Shown in pieces: positions 55,603 through 64,000 of a stretch of 64,000 bases of DNA. Made by a program: the position numbers and the translations under genes. How positions within the stretch are numbered: the stretch's first letter is position 1; each line of letters begins with the position of its first letter. The stretch lies in the NCBI RefSeq assembly GCF_004151485.1, contig NZ_SBFF01000014.1:62001-126000 (forward strand), written 5' to 3'. The stretch is from Sphingosinicella sp. CPCC 101087 (GTDB taxonomy: Bacteria; Pseudomonadota; Alphaproteobacteria; Sphingomonadales; Sphingomonadaceae). A model generated the notes under the pieces. That model did not search any database. It was not told where the DNA came from and saw only the letters and a program-made list of their open reading frames with translations.

Positions 55603-57432
55603 ATGACAAGTTGCCGCGCCGCCTTGCTTGCCGCCACCATCCTGCTCGCTTCCGCCGGGTTTCCGGCTACCGCGCAGCAGCCGCCTGCGGGACCGTCCGC
55701 GGCCTCGGGGCAGGAGAGTGCGAGCGAGCGGCTGCACCGGCTGTTTCGGGAAAGCGACGAGGCGAGTCTCCGTCGCAATCCGATCTCGGCGATGTTCCGC
55801 GGCGATTTCCGTTATGCGGATCGGCTCGGCGACTATGTCAGCGACGAATATTATGCCGCCGAGCGGGCTGCCGCCGAGCAGGAGCTGGCGGCGCTGGCGG
55901 CGATCGATCGCGAAGCGCTGAACCCGACCGACCGGCTCGCCTATGACGTGTTCAAATATCAGCGCGAGGACGACCTCGCTGACCTGCAGCCCGAGATACT
56001 GGCATTGACCGCGGTGCGGCCGCTCAACCATTTCAGCGGCTTCCACACCTTTTATCCGGTATTTGCTTCGGGCCGGAACACGGCGCCGTTCCGCAACGTC
56101 GAGGATTATGAGAATAATCTTAAGCGCCACCGCGAGTTCGTGCTGCTGATCGACAAGGCGATCGAGCGCTTCCGCCAAGGCATGGCGAGCGGCGTGGTCG
56201 AGACCAGGCTCACGATCCAGAACGTGATCGACCAGCTCGACACCCAGCTCGCCGCGGCGCCCGAAGAATCGCCTTACTTCGGACCGGTGGAGAATTTTCC
56301 GGACGCGGTGCCCGAGGGTGAACGCGCCCGCCTGCGCCAGGCCCATCTCGAGACCATCCGCGACGGCATCTACCCGGCCTACCGGCGGCTGCGCGATTTC
56401 CTTCGGGACGAGTATCTGCCGGTCGCCCGCGAGCAGGCCGGCCTGGTCCATATGCGGGGCGGCGAAACGCTCTACCGTCGGCTGATTCAGGAGAACACGA
56501 CCCTTCCCCTCACCGCCGATCATGTCCACGATCTCGGCCTGCGCGAGGTGGCGCGGATCCGAAGCGAAATGGAGGCGATCAAGGACCGGGTCGGTTTCAC
56601 CGGGACACTGGGCGAATTCTTCGAGCATCTGCGCACCAGCAAGGAGTTCGAGCCGGAGAGCCGCGAATGGATGCGTGAGACCTATTATGCGATCGGCCGC
56701 CGCGTCGACGCACGGATTGCGGAGATCTTCTCGACCATCCCGCGCACTCCGCTGGAGGTCCGCGAGGTCGAGGCCTTCCGCGAACGCAACGAGGCCGGCG
56801 GCTCCTACCAGGACGGCACGCCGGACGGATCGCGCCCCGGCGTGTTCTATTACAATGCCTACGACCTGCCCTCGCGGCGGACCTACGGCATGGAGACGCT
56901 CTACCTGCACGAAGGCGCGCCCGGCCACCACTTCCAGATAAGCCTGGCCAATGAGAATGAGGCGCTGCCCGCCTTCATGCGGTTCGGCGGCAATACGGCT
57001 TTCGTCGAGGGTTGGGCGCTCTATGCCGAGACCCTGTGGGACGAGCTCGGCATGGAGACCGATCCGTACCAGCGGTTCGGGGGCCTCAACGACGAGATGC
57101 TGCGGGCGATGCGGCTGGTGGTCGATACCGGCATCCATGCCAAGGGTTGGACGCGCGAGCAGGCGATCCGCTACATGCTCGACAATAGCGGCATGAGCGA
57201 GACCGAAGTGGTCTCCGAAGTGGAGCGTTACATTGCCATTCCCGGCCAGGCGCTCGCCTACAAGCTCGGGCAGCTGAAGATCCTCGAGCTGCGCGCCCGC
57301 GCCGAGCAGGCGCTCGGCGACCGGTTCGACCTCAAGAACTTCCACGCGCAGATACTGATGACCGGCGCGCTGCCGCTTACCGTGCTCGAAAGCAAGATCG
57401 ATGGCTGGATCGCCGCCCGGCGGACGAGCTGA
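55603..57432 (+). CDS. DUF885-family exported protein (putative metallopeptidase), second copy
   Basis: The 609-residue product has a signal peptide (ALLAATILLASAGFPATA) and the same motifs as the gene at 21280-23040: LHEGAPGHHFQ (from residue 436) and FVEGWALYAETLWDELG. The C-terminal parts are especially alike (IPGQALAYKLGQLKILELRA against WPGQALGYMIGRLKIIELRQ). The two genes are paralogues. Substrate is unknown. Confidence 0.85.
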   Translation: MTSCRAALLAATILLASAGFPATAQQPPAGPSAASGQESASERLHRLFRESDEASLRRNPISAMFRGDFRYADRLGDYVSDEYYAAERAAAEQELAALAAIDREALNPTDRLAYDVFKYQREDDLADLQPEILALTAVRPLNHFSGFHTFYPVFASGRNTAPFRNVEDYENNLKRHREFVLLIDKAIERFRQGMASGVVETRLTIQNVIDQLDTQLAAAPEESPYFGPVENFPDAVPEGERARLRQAHLETIRDGIYPAYRRLRDFLRDEYLPVAREQAGLVHMRGGETLYRRLIQENTTLPLTADHVHDLGLREVARIRSEMEAIKDRVGFTGTLGEFFEHLRTSKEFEPESREWMRETYYAIGRRVDARIAEIFSTIPRTPLEVREVEAFRERNEAGGSYQDGTPDGSRPGVFYYNAYDLPSRRTYGMETLYLHEGAPGHHFQISLANENEALPAFMRFGGNTAFVEGWALYAETLWDELGMETDPYQRFGGLNDEMLRAMRLVVDTGIHAKGWTREQAIRYMLDNSGMSETEVVSEVERYIAIPGQALAYKLGQLKILELRARAEQALGDRFDLKNFHAQILMTGALPLTVLESKIDGWIAARRTS

Positions 57433-57455
57433 AGGCGCTCTTCGCCCCGGCGGCT

Positions 57456-58562
57456 CTAGGCCGCCTTCAACTCGTACTTTCGCATCTTCTCGATCAGGGT
57501 GGTTCGCTGGAGCGAAAGCATTCGGGCGGCATCGGCAACCACGCCGCTCGAATGATCGAGCGCCTGCTCGATGTAGCGCCGCTCGATCTCGGCGAGCACG
57601 GAGCGAAGATCGACGCCGTGCGCGGGATCGATGATGAGGGGATCGGCCTCGATGCCGGGCGCGGCCGCCGTGCTTGGCGAAGTTTCGACTTCCCGGACGG
57701 GCGGTTCGCTCGCCTCCCACAAGGCGACGCGTTCGGCAATGCTGATGCGGCCGCGGCGCACGAGCAGCAGCTCGACCTGCTCCGCGCCGATGGTCTGGTC
57801 GGGATAGAGGATATTGGCGCGGTCCACGACATTGCGCAGTTCGCGCACATTGCCGGGCCAGCTATGGCCGGCGAGCCTGTCGAGCGCCTGATCGGAGAAG
57901 CGCGCGCAGGGCCGCTCTGTCTCGCGACTGGTGAAATGCCGAACCAGCAGCGGCACGTCTTCGGCGCGGTCCGCGAGCGAAGGCAGCTCGATCGGGAAGA
58001 CGGCGAGGCGGTAGAACAGGTCCTCACGAAAGCGACCGGCTTCGATCGACTGCTCGATATCGCGGTGGGTGGCGGAAACGATCCGTGCGTCCACCGCGAT
58101 CTGGCCGCGGCCACCGACCCGCTGAACGGCCTTCTCCTCGAGCACCCGCAGCAGCTTCACCTGCATGTCGTGCGGCATGTCGCCGATCTCGTCCAGGAAC
58201 AAGGTCCCGCCATCGGCCTCCTCGAACCGTCCACGATGCTGGGCATGGGCGCCGGTGAAGCTGCCCTTTTCATGCCCGAACAGCTCGGATTCGAGCAATT
58301 CTCGGGGGATCGCCCCGCAATTGACGGGCACGTAGGCGCCGGCGCCGCGCGCGCTGACGGCGTGGATCGCGCGCGCCACGACTTCCTTGCCGCTGCCGGA
58401 AGGACCATTGACGAAGACCGAAGCCTGGCTGGGGGCGACCTGCCGGATGAGGCGCCTCAGCTCCGCCATCGCGGCGCTTTCGCCGACCAGCACGTCCTCG
58501 AGCACGACCCCCTTGCCGCGAATGTCCACTGTTGTCGTCAAGCCGCTTCGACAGCGTGCCAC
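57456..58562 (-). CDS. Sigma54-dependent flagellar-type activator without receiver domain (FlbD/FleQ-like)
   Basis: The 368-residue product is an AAA+ activator: Walker A GPSGSGKE (53-60), the sigma54-contact loop GSFTGA (100-105, a variant of GAFTGA), Walker B LFLDEIGD (121-128) and a Fis-type helix-turn-helix at the end ([20 protein letters not shown]). The start codon is GTG. It lacks a receiver domain, so another protein must control it or it is always active. It lies after fliS in the flagellar cluster and probably activates class II/III flagellar genes. Confidence 0.88.
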   Translation of the reverse strand: MARCRSGLTTTVDIRGKGVVLEDVLVGESAAMAELRRLIRQVAPSQASVFVNGPSGSGKEVVARAIHAVSARGAGAYVPVNCGAIPRELLESELFGHEKGSFTGAHAQHRGRFEEADGGTLFLDEIGDMPHDMQVKLLRVLEEKAVQRVGGRGQIAVDARIVSATHRDIEQSIEAGRFREDLFYRLAVFPIELPSLADRAEDVPLLVRHFTSRETERPCARFSDQALDRLAGHSWPGNVRELRNVVDRANILYPDQTIGAEQVELLLVRRGRISIAERVALWEASEPPVREVETSPSTAAAPGIEADPLIIDPAHGVDLRSVLAEIERRYIEQALDHSSGVVADAARMLSLQRTTLIEKMRKYELKAA

Positions 58563-58690
58563 GCTACGTCCACCGACTGCCCCCTGATCTATAGTGTCGC
58601 CCGGAGCCTCATTGGGGGAGAAGCGTTAATGCGCCGTAAAGGCTGCTGCCCAGGTGTACGGCCCGGAGGCCGGTCGCACGCGGGACCATC

Positions 58691-59101
58691 TCACATCGGC
58701 GGTGTGGCGCGCCCAATCTGCGACCAGGCACTGGCGATTTCGTGCAGCATCGCGCGCGCGCGGAGGATCTGGTCGAGATCGTTCTCGCGGCTGCCGCGCA
58801 TGACCAGCCTGCGCGCCTCGCGGTATATGTCGGAGAGGCCTTCGGCGATGTCCCCGCCCTTGCGGAAGTCGAGGCTCCCCTCCAGCCCGTGCAGGATCGA
58901 CATCGCCCGCGACTGGCGCTGTATGCGTTGGCTGTAATCGCCGCGCCTGGCGGCGACTGCCATCGCATCGAGCGCCTTGAGCAGCTCCTCGAACATGATC
59001 ACGACCAGTTCGTGCGGCGTGGCGCCCTCGATCCGGCTCTCCAGATCGACGCTCCGATAGTGCGCATGCGCAACCTTGAATTGCCCTCTTGGCACAAACA
59101 T
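58691..59101 (-). CDS. fliS: Flagellar secretion chaperone FliS
   Basis: FliS holds flagellin monomers before export. The 136-residue product has the helical family pattern, including HELVVIMFEELLKALDAMAV, then LHGLEGSLDFRKGGDIAEGL and the tail helix ILRARAMLHEIASAW. The ATG at 59099-59101 follows CAGGAG, unlike the GTG-type start six codons upstream. Confidence 0.9.
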   Translation of the reverse strand: MFVPRGQFKVAHAHYRSVDLESRIEGATPHELVVIMFEELLKALDAMAVAARRGDYSQRIQRQSRAMSILHGLEGSLDFRKGGDIAEGLSDIYREARRLVMRGSRENDLDQILRARAMLHEIASAWSQIGRATPPM

Positions 59102-59137
59102 TCGAAACTCCTGAACCAAATTGTCACAACGGCCGGA

Positions 59138-60754
59138 TCAGCCCTGGTCGTTCGTCCACATCTTGATCTGCTGATCGAGATAGCTCTGCGTCGCCTTGAA
59201 CGACGAAACCTGGCGCTCCATCGCCGTGAAGGTGTTGAGCAGCTGGTTGTAATATTTCTCGGAGCGCGTCTCCAAGGCGATGCGGTCGTCGGCGATGTCG
59301 TCGGCCTCATCGGACAGCCGTTCCTTGGCCGAGGCAAACGGGCCGCCGGACCCGAGCAGCGTGTCGCGGACCGCCTTGAGCGCACCGGCGAGGCCAGCTT
59401 CGACGGTGATCGTGACGCTGGAGACCGCGGCATTGACGCCGAGGATGAGGCCGATCGCGTTCGAGCCGGACGAAGCGACGATGTTGCCGCCGATCCCGGT
59501 CGCCGCAACGCCGTCGATCTTGCCCGAGGCCGGGGTGCCGTCGGAAGCGGGGACGAGGTCGGTGATCGTATAGACGCCCGGCTTGACCCGGCCCATCGCG
59601 CTCTTGATGACGATGTCGGGATGGCTGCTATACTGGGTGGGGTTGAACAGGGCTTCGACCCCTTCCGGATCGCTGGCCAGCACCGCCTCGAGCTTCCCCG
59701 CATCGACGCTGAGCGTGCCGTCGCGATTGGTGCGGACACCGATCTCGGCAAGGGTCTTAGGACCAGTGCCCTGATTGACCAGCGCCTTGGAGGGAAGCTC
59801 GCGAAGCTGACGCTGCATCTCCCGCACGCCGAGATCGCCGCGCAGCGGCCCGCCCTCGCCGTTGACGCCGAACGCCGTCGCCTCGGCGATCATGCTCATC
59901 ACCTCGTTATAGGCGGCGACGAAGTCGTTGACGCCCTGGGTGATTTCGGCGCTCGGGCGCGTCACGCCCATCGACACGATGGTGCCCGGCATGGCCTTCT
60001 TGAGATCGATCTGGACGCCCTCTATCAGGTCGCTGAAGCTGTTGGTGCTGCGGCTGACCTCGACGCCGTCGAGGCGGACGATCGCATTCTGGGCCGCCTG
60101 AGCGAGGCTCATGCCGCCGACGACCGACGGGCCGTAGGCGAAGCGCTCGAGCCCGCTGGTCGTGCCCTCCGCGGCCGACAGGGTGAAGGCCTCGGCCGCG
60201 CCGCTCCCCCCCTTCAGCACGAGCCGCGCGCCATTGGTGTCCACGACGACGCTGGCCTTCACGCCCGATTCCTGGGCATTGATTGCCTGGGCGAGCCCGT
60301 CGAGGCTGTCGTTGGACGCATCCACGGTGATGGCGAAGCTGCCGGCCGAGGTGGTGAGCGTGAGCTCGCCCTGGCCGATGGGATCGCTGCGGCTCGCTAC
60401 CGCGGCCGATTGGATCGTCTGGGCCTTGGCGAGCTGAACGACCTCCAGCTCGGCGGAGAGCGAGCCGAGACGCTTGCCGGCAATGGCCGAGGCTGACAGG
60501 ATCGAACCGTCGGACACGCTCGGCTGAGCATGGAGGGTGCCGCCCGAGATCAGGTTCGACAGCGCCTTCGAGAAGCTGTCGATCGCGCTGCTCATCTCGC
60601 CCAGGGCCGACAGCTTCGCCGCATTGGCTTCCTCGCGCCGGGTGATGAGGGCCTCGCGGGGCGCCTTCGCCGCCGATGCGAGATCGTTCACCAGGGTCCT
60701 GATGTCGAGCCCCGAGCCGATGCCGAGCGCGTATCCGATCGAAGTGGTGGTCAT
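59138..60754 (-). CDS. fliD: Flagellar hook-associated protein 2 (filament cap) FliD
   Basis: FliD caps the filament tip. The 538-residue product has the N-terminal FliD domain (GIGSGLDIRTLVNDLASAAK, about 11-30), the middle hook-IN type part, and the C-terminal domain with the long coiled helix (NTFTAMERQVSSFKATQSYL, then DQQIKMW). Flanking GxxxG-rich and beta-rich sequence is usual. It lies 36 bases before fliS on the same strand. Confidence 0.93.
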   Translation of the reverse strand: MTTTSIGYALGIGSGLDIRTLVNDLASAAKAPREALITRREEANAAKLSALGEMSSAIDSFSKALSNLISGGTLHAQPSVSDGSILSASAIAGKRLGSLSAELEVVQLAKAQTIQSAAVASRSDPIGQGELTLTTSAGSFAITVDASNDSLDGLAQAINAQESGVKASVVVDTNGARLVLKGGSGAAEAFTLSAAEGTTSGLERFAYGPSVVGGMSLAQAAQNAIVRLDGVEVSRSTNSFSDLIEGVQIDLKKAMPGTIVSMGVTRPSAEITQGVNDFVAAYNEVMSMIAEATAFGVNGEGGPLRGDLGVREMQRQLRELPSKALVNQGTGPKTLAEIGVRTNRDGTLSVDAGKLEAVLASDPEGVEALFNPTQYSSHPDIVIKSAMGRVKPGVYTITDLVPASDGTPASGKIDGVAATGIGGNIVASSGSNAIGLILGVNAAVSSVTITVEAGLAGALKAVRDTLLGSGGPFASAKERLSDEADDIADDRIALETRSEKYYNQLLNTFTAMERQVSSFKATQSYLDQQIKMWTNDQG

Positions 60755-60873
60755 GTGCGTCCCTTCCGTCCTCCCTAAGAACGGCAGGCGCGGGGGAAGC
60801 TTAAGTGGGATGTCGACGAATTCGCGCGCGCACGCGAATCCGCCCCGGCCGGGGCTCGCCCGGACGGAGACGG

Positions 60874-60892
60874 CGCGCGCCTGAAGCGCGCG
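60874..60892 (-). terminator. GC hairpin between the unknown small gene and fliD
   Basis: CGCGCGC (60874-60880) and GCGCGCG (60886-60892) pair around the loop CTGAA. It is 10 bases after the small gene's stop. No T run, so function is uncertain. Confidence 0.35.
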
Positions 60893-60901
60893 GATCCGAG
60901 G

Positions 60902-61159
60902 TCAGCGCTTCAGCGCGACCAGCGACGCCATGTCGAGACGGCTCTGGGCGTCCATCGACAGCCGAGGCTCCGCCAAAATTCGATGCGCGATCCTCGCCGC
61001 GGCCTCCGGCTCGAGCTCGGGCACCGCGGTGCACAGCTCCGACGCCATCTGTTCGACCCAGCCTTCGGCCTTCGCGCCATCGCCGCCCCGCGCGGAGAGC
61101 AAGCGCTGAATCTCGTGCAGCGCCACCCGCACCACCGCTTCTTCCCGCTCCTTCGTCAC
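60902..61159 (-). CDS. Unknown small protein inside the flagellar cluster
   Basis: The 85-residue product starts at GTG (61157-61159), with GAAGGACGG at good spacing; the longer open frame has no sensible start. It is helical and acidic (KEREEAVVRVALHEIQRLLS, then AEGWVEQMASELCTAVPELE). It lies between flhB and fliD, so it may be a chaperone or regulator (FlgN/FliT-like helical size), but the family is not recognised. Confidence 0.5.
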   Translation of the reverse strand: MTKEREEAVVRVALHEIQRLLSARGGDGAKAEGWVEQMASELCTAVPELEPEAAARIAHRILAEPRLSMDAQSRLDMASLVALKR

Positions 61160-61365
61160 GGCGCCGTCCTTCGATGAACGTGCTTCCGGCGCCGCCCCGA
61201 AGGCGCGGTCGCCGGAAGCGCGTTCCGGTTCACGTTCCGGCACCTCCCGGCCGCAGGCCGACAACCGGACCTTCCGCTGTCGCGGGGTGGTCCGGCGCCC
61301 CGCCTGCACGGGAAGCGCTCCTGATAAGGAAGTAACGGCGGCCGCACCCGCGGCTTAAGCTCGCC

Positions 61366-62502
61366 TCAAGTTTCGGGGCGTCCGCGCGCGTCGAAGCGGG
61401 CGCCGGGCGGGACTTCGACCGGCGGGCTCGAGGCGGCGGCGAGCGTCGTCTCCAGATTAAAGACGAAGGCGAGCACCGTCGCCACTGCCATGTAGAGATC
61501 CTCGCGAACGACCTGTCCGGTACGCGCGGTAAAGTAGATGGCGCGGGTCAGCTGCGGATAGCTCAGCATCGGCACCTTATGCTCGGCGGCGATCTCGCGG
61601 ATGGCATCGGCGGTCGCGCCGCGGCCGCGGGCGACGACGATCGGCGCCGGATCGATACCGGGCCGATAGCGCAAGGCCACGGCGAAATGGGTCGGGTTGG
61701 TGAGCACCACGGTCGCGTCGGCGACTGCCGCGCGGGCGGAGCCGCGGAGTATTTCATGCTGGCGCCGCCGGATGCCGGCCTTGAGCTCGGGCGAGCCTTC
61801 GGTCTGCTTGTGCTCGTCCTTCACCTCCTGCTTGGTCATGCGCAGGCGCTTCATGCGCTGGGCGATCTGGGCGGGCACGTCGATTCCGGCGATGATCGCC
61901 AGCGCCACGCTCATCACCAGGATGGCGAGGACGAAGGTCGTGCCGACCGAGGCGAGCGCGGGGCCGATCTCCTGCGAGGTGAGGCCGATCAGCAGGCGCG
62001 ACTGGTCGAGCAACAGCCAGATCCCGACCGCGCCGAGCAGCAGCACCTTGGCAAGCGATTTGCCCAGCTCGATCATGCCTTGCATGCCGAACATGCGCTT
62101 GAGCCCGTTGATTGGGTTCAGTTTCGAGCCCTTGAAGGCGAAGGCCCCACTGCGGAACCCGAGCGAACCGAGCAGGGCCGGCGTACCGATCGCCGCCACT
62201 AGAGTGAGGGCGAAGAGCGATAGGAGGGGCAGCGCGATGATCCCGATCAGCCGCAGCGCTGCACTTCCCGGATCGAAATTCCTCAGGTCGCTCGCATCGA
62301 AGGTCAGGCCGTCCATGACCATGATCCTCAGCGCGCCGACCATCATCGGGCCGGCGAAAGCTATCCATGCCGCGCCGCCGAGGATCACCAAAGCGATGCC
62401 TAGTTCGCGGGACTGGAGGACGTCGCCTTTCTCCGCCGCTTCCCTTCGCTTCTTCGGCGAAGGGGCTTCGGTCTTCTGGTCCTGGTCCGGATTTTCCGAC
62501 AT
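61366..62502 (-). CDS. flhB: Flagellar type III export protein FlhB
   Basis: FlhB switches substrate specificity of the flagellar export gate. The 378-residue product has the N-terminal charged region (DQKTEAPSPKKRREAAEKGD), four membrane segments and the cytoplasmic domain with the self-cleavage motif NPTH (269-272), followed by FAVALRYRPGIDPAPIVVA. Its ATG lies three bases after the fliR stop, so they are co-translated. Confidence 0.96.
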   Translation of the reverse strand: MSENPDQDQKTEAPSPKKRREAAEKGDVLQSRELGIALVILGGAAWIAFAGPMMVGALRIMVMDGLTFDASDLRNFDPGSAALRLIGIIALPLLSLFALTLVAAIGTPALLGSLGFRSGAFAFKGSKLNPINGLKRMFGMQGMIELGKSLAKVLLLGAVGIWLLLDQSRLLIGLTSQEIGPALASVGTTFVLAILVMSVALAIIAGIDVPAQIAQRMKRLRMTKQEVKDEHKQTEGSPELKAGIRRRQHEILRGSARAAVADATVVLTNPTHFAVALRYRPGIDPAPIVVARGRGATADAIREIAAEHKVPMLSYPQLTRAIYFTARTGQVVREDLYMAVATVLAFVFNLETTLAAASSPPVEVPPGARFDARGRPET

Positions 62503-62505
62503 GGA

Positions 62506-63288
62506 TCAGCCCCCGATCGCGATCCGCCGCGACTCCTCGAGCCCGGCCTGGATAGCGGCGATGATTCCGTCTCCCATGATCGGCGCGGCGATGGCGAGCA
62601 GCACCATTCCGGCGAGCAGGGCGGCGGGAAAGCCCACTGCGAACAAGTTGAGCGCCGGCGCGGTTCGCGACAGCATGCCCATCACCAGCTGGACGAGGAC
62701 GATCGAGAATCCGACCGGCAGCGCGATGGACAGGCCGGCGGCGAACAGGATGCCGCCGAAATGGACGAGGCCCCGGATGCTCTCCGCGCTTATCCAGGCA
62801 TCGCCGGGCGGCAGCGCGCGATAGCTTTCCACGATGGTCGCGGCGAGCGCGAGATGCCCGCCGATCGACAGGAACAGGAAAGTGCCGAGGATCGACAGGA
62901 ATTGCGACAGGGCGGGATTCTGCTGGCCGGTCGCCGGGTCCACCATCGCCGCGAAGCCGAGCCCCATCGCGTTGCCGATCAGTTCGCCGGCGATGAGCGC
63001 GGCGGAGAAGCCGATTTGCACGGCAAAGCCGATCGCGAGTCCCGCCATGACCTCGCCGGCGACGAGCATGAAACCATCGATGGTCGCGAGTCCGCCGTCG
63101 GGAAGAGTCACATCGGTGACGCCCAGCGCAGGAATTCCGATCGCCAGAGCGAGGATGAGCCGGAGCTGGACCGGCACGAAGGTGGCGCCGAAGATCGGCG
63201 CTGCGAGAAAGGCGGCGCCGGGGCGGATCATCGCGAAGAGCCAGAGCCAGAGCTGCGCCTCGACGCCGGCAAACCCGGCCGGAATCAT
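62506..63288 (-). CDS. fliR: Flagellar export protein FliR
   Basis: FliR is part of the export gate. The 260-residue product has about six membrane segments (WLWLFAMIRPGAAFLAAPI and so on) and the family glycine-rich segments (LIAGELIGNAMGLGFAAMVD, then PATGQQNPALSQF). Its ATG overlaps the fliQ stop (ATGA). Confidence 0.95.
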   Translation of the reverse strand: MIPAGFAGVEAQLWLWLFAMIRPGAAFLAAPIFGATFVPVQLRLILALAIGIPALGVTDVTLPDGGLATIDGFMLVAGEVMAGLAIGFAVQIGFSAALIAGELIGNAMGLGFAAMVDPATGQQNPALSQFLSILGTFLFLSIGGHLALAATIVESYRALPPGDAWISAESIRGLVHFGGILFAAGLSIALPVGFSIVLVQLVMGMLSRTAPALNLFAVGFPAALLAGMVLLAIAAPIMGDGIIAAIQAGLEESRRIAIGG

Positions 63289-63557
63289 TGCACCAGCTCG
63301 GGGATGCGCGCGAAGATGTCCTGGGTGAAATCCACCAGAAGCATGAGGATGGCGCTGCCGAAAAGAGCGAGGCAGAGGCCGACGACGATGAGCTTCGGGA
63401 CGAAGGTGAGGGTCATTTCGTTGATCGACGTCGCCGCCTGGAACATGCCGAGCAGCAGGCCGACGATCAGCGCCGGGATCAGGATCGGCGCGCTGGCAAG
63501 CGCCAGGATCCACAGCGCCTGCTGGGCAACGCCGACGAAATAGTCCGCGCTTTCCAT
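63285..63557 (-). CDS. fliQ: Flagellar export protein FliQ
   Basis: FliQ is a two-helix gate subunit. The 90-residue product has two membrane hairpins (ALWILALASAPILIPALIVG and KLIVVGLCLALFGSAILML) with the conserved ATSINEMTLTFVPK between. It lies nine bases after fliP. Confidence 0.95.
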   Translation of the reverse strand: MESADYFVGVAQQALWILALASAPILIPALIVGLLLGMFQAATSINEMTLTFVPKLIVVGLCLALFGSAILMLLVDFTQDIFARIPELVQ

Positions 63558-63566
63558 CTCGGTCCC

Positions 63567-64000
63567 CTACCCTCCTGCGAACGACGCGGCGAGCGAGCCC
63601 ATGGTCAGGGCCCAGCCGTCGACCAGCACGAACAGGAGCAGTTTGAACGGCATCGACACGATCGTCGGCGAAAGCATCATCATGCCGAGCGCCATCAGGG
63701 TCGACGAGACGACCAGATCGATGATCAGGAAGGGCAGGAAGATCAGGAAGCCGATCTGGAAGGCGGTCTTTAGCTCGCTGGTGACGAAGGCGGGAAGCAG
63801 GATCGAGAAAGGCACGTCCTGCGGAGAGGCGAACGGCTCGACGTCGGCCAGGTCGGCGAACAGCCTGAGGTCGGTCTGGCGGGTCTGGCGCATCATGAAG
63901 CCGTGCAGGACGGTTCCCGAGCGGGAGACCGCTTCCTCGATGGTGATCGAGCCGTCCCCATAAGGCGTGTAGGCGATCTCGTTGATCTGATCGACCACCG
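63567..64000 (-). CDS. fliP: Flagellar export protein FliP (partial, 5' end off the window)
   Basis: Only the C-terminal part (about 143 residues) is visible. It has the FliP signature [20 protein letters not shown] and then [20 protein letters not shown] and [20 protein letters not shown]. The start lies beyond base 64000. Confidence 0.95.
   Translation of the reverse strand, partial: VVDQINEIAYTPYGDGSITIEEAVSRSGTVLHGFMMRQTRQTDLRLFADLADVEPFASPQDVPFSILLPAFVTSELKTAFQIGFLIFLPFLIIDLVVSSTLMALGMMMLSPTIVSMPFKLLLFVLVDGWALTMGSLAASFAGG

Noticed and set aside
55579-57720. 713-codon minus-strand frame
   Set aside because: Antisense of the second DUF885 gene.

Overview
The window is high-GC chromosomal DNA (about two thirds G+C by eye) from an alphaproteobacterium, most likely a flagellated member of the Sphingomonadales. 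This is inferred from the gene mix: a YlxR/NusA/RimP cluster, alphaproteobacterial SspB, DUF885 and RcnB proteins, a TadG/TadE locus, a PEP-CTERM-type FemAB protein, and the short GAAA-loop repeats between genes. No rRNA, CRISPR array, plasmid origin or intact insertion sequence was seen. Genes are densely packed on both strands and most are housekeeping.

Layout. 1-2452: the rimP-nusA-ylxR operon, reading leftward from a good sigma70-type promoter. 2629-12272: mixed metabolism and envelope genes (aldose dehydrogenase lipoprotein, trmB, metK, lnt, a PfkB sugar/adenosine kinase, an alpha/beta hydrolase). 12365-15810: two amino-acid transporters and the 3' stump of a third. 15971-24487: HIT hydrolase, SspB, trypsin-like protease, fumC, POT peptide transporter, dodecin, a DUF885 peptidase-like protein, DUF1206, and a tandem hairpin repeat before a PilZ protein. 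24601-29107: small regulatory and stress genes, including two head-to-head PNPOx-fold genes and a divergent ridA/Lrp pair.

29108-31643 is a compositionally distinct insert of lower GC. It carries a three-Cys Gp37/Gp68-type protein and its partner TcmP, which is frameshifted. 31644-42081 holds lepA, two tandem M15-like peptidases, a beta-propeller protein, a three-gene TadG/TadE operon, a PHA-granule-type protein and an FprA-like reductase. 42181-42359 is a complete tRNA-Pro(CGG) unit with promoter and terminator. It is followed by a lower-GC S41-like peptidase gene and a frameshifted pncB.

49011-45586 (leftward) is a striking six-gene operon in which every junction overlaps: lysozyme-inhibitor-like protein, KdpD-like kinase without its N-terminal sensor, KdpE-like regulator, YozE-like protein and two small membrane proteins. 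49159-57432 holds a FemAB-like protein, a dienoyl-CoA isomerase-like crotonase, an orphan [2Fe-2S] subunit, an RcnB protein with an 11-residue repeat, an amidohydrolase, a prolyl-4-hydroxylase-like enzyme and a second DUF885 protein. 57456-64000 is a flagellar cluster reading leftward: fliP (cut by the window edge), fliQ, fliR, flhB, an unknown small gene, fliD, fliS and a sigma54 activator without a receiver domain.

The most unusual items are the three-Cys/TcmP cassette, the coupled lysozyme-inhibitor/two-component operon, the frameshift in pncB, the permease stump and the near-palindromic operator in front of metK.
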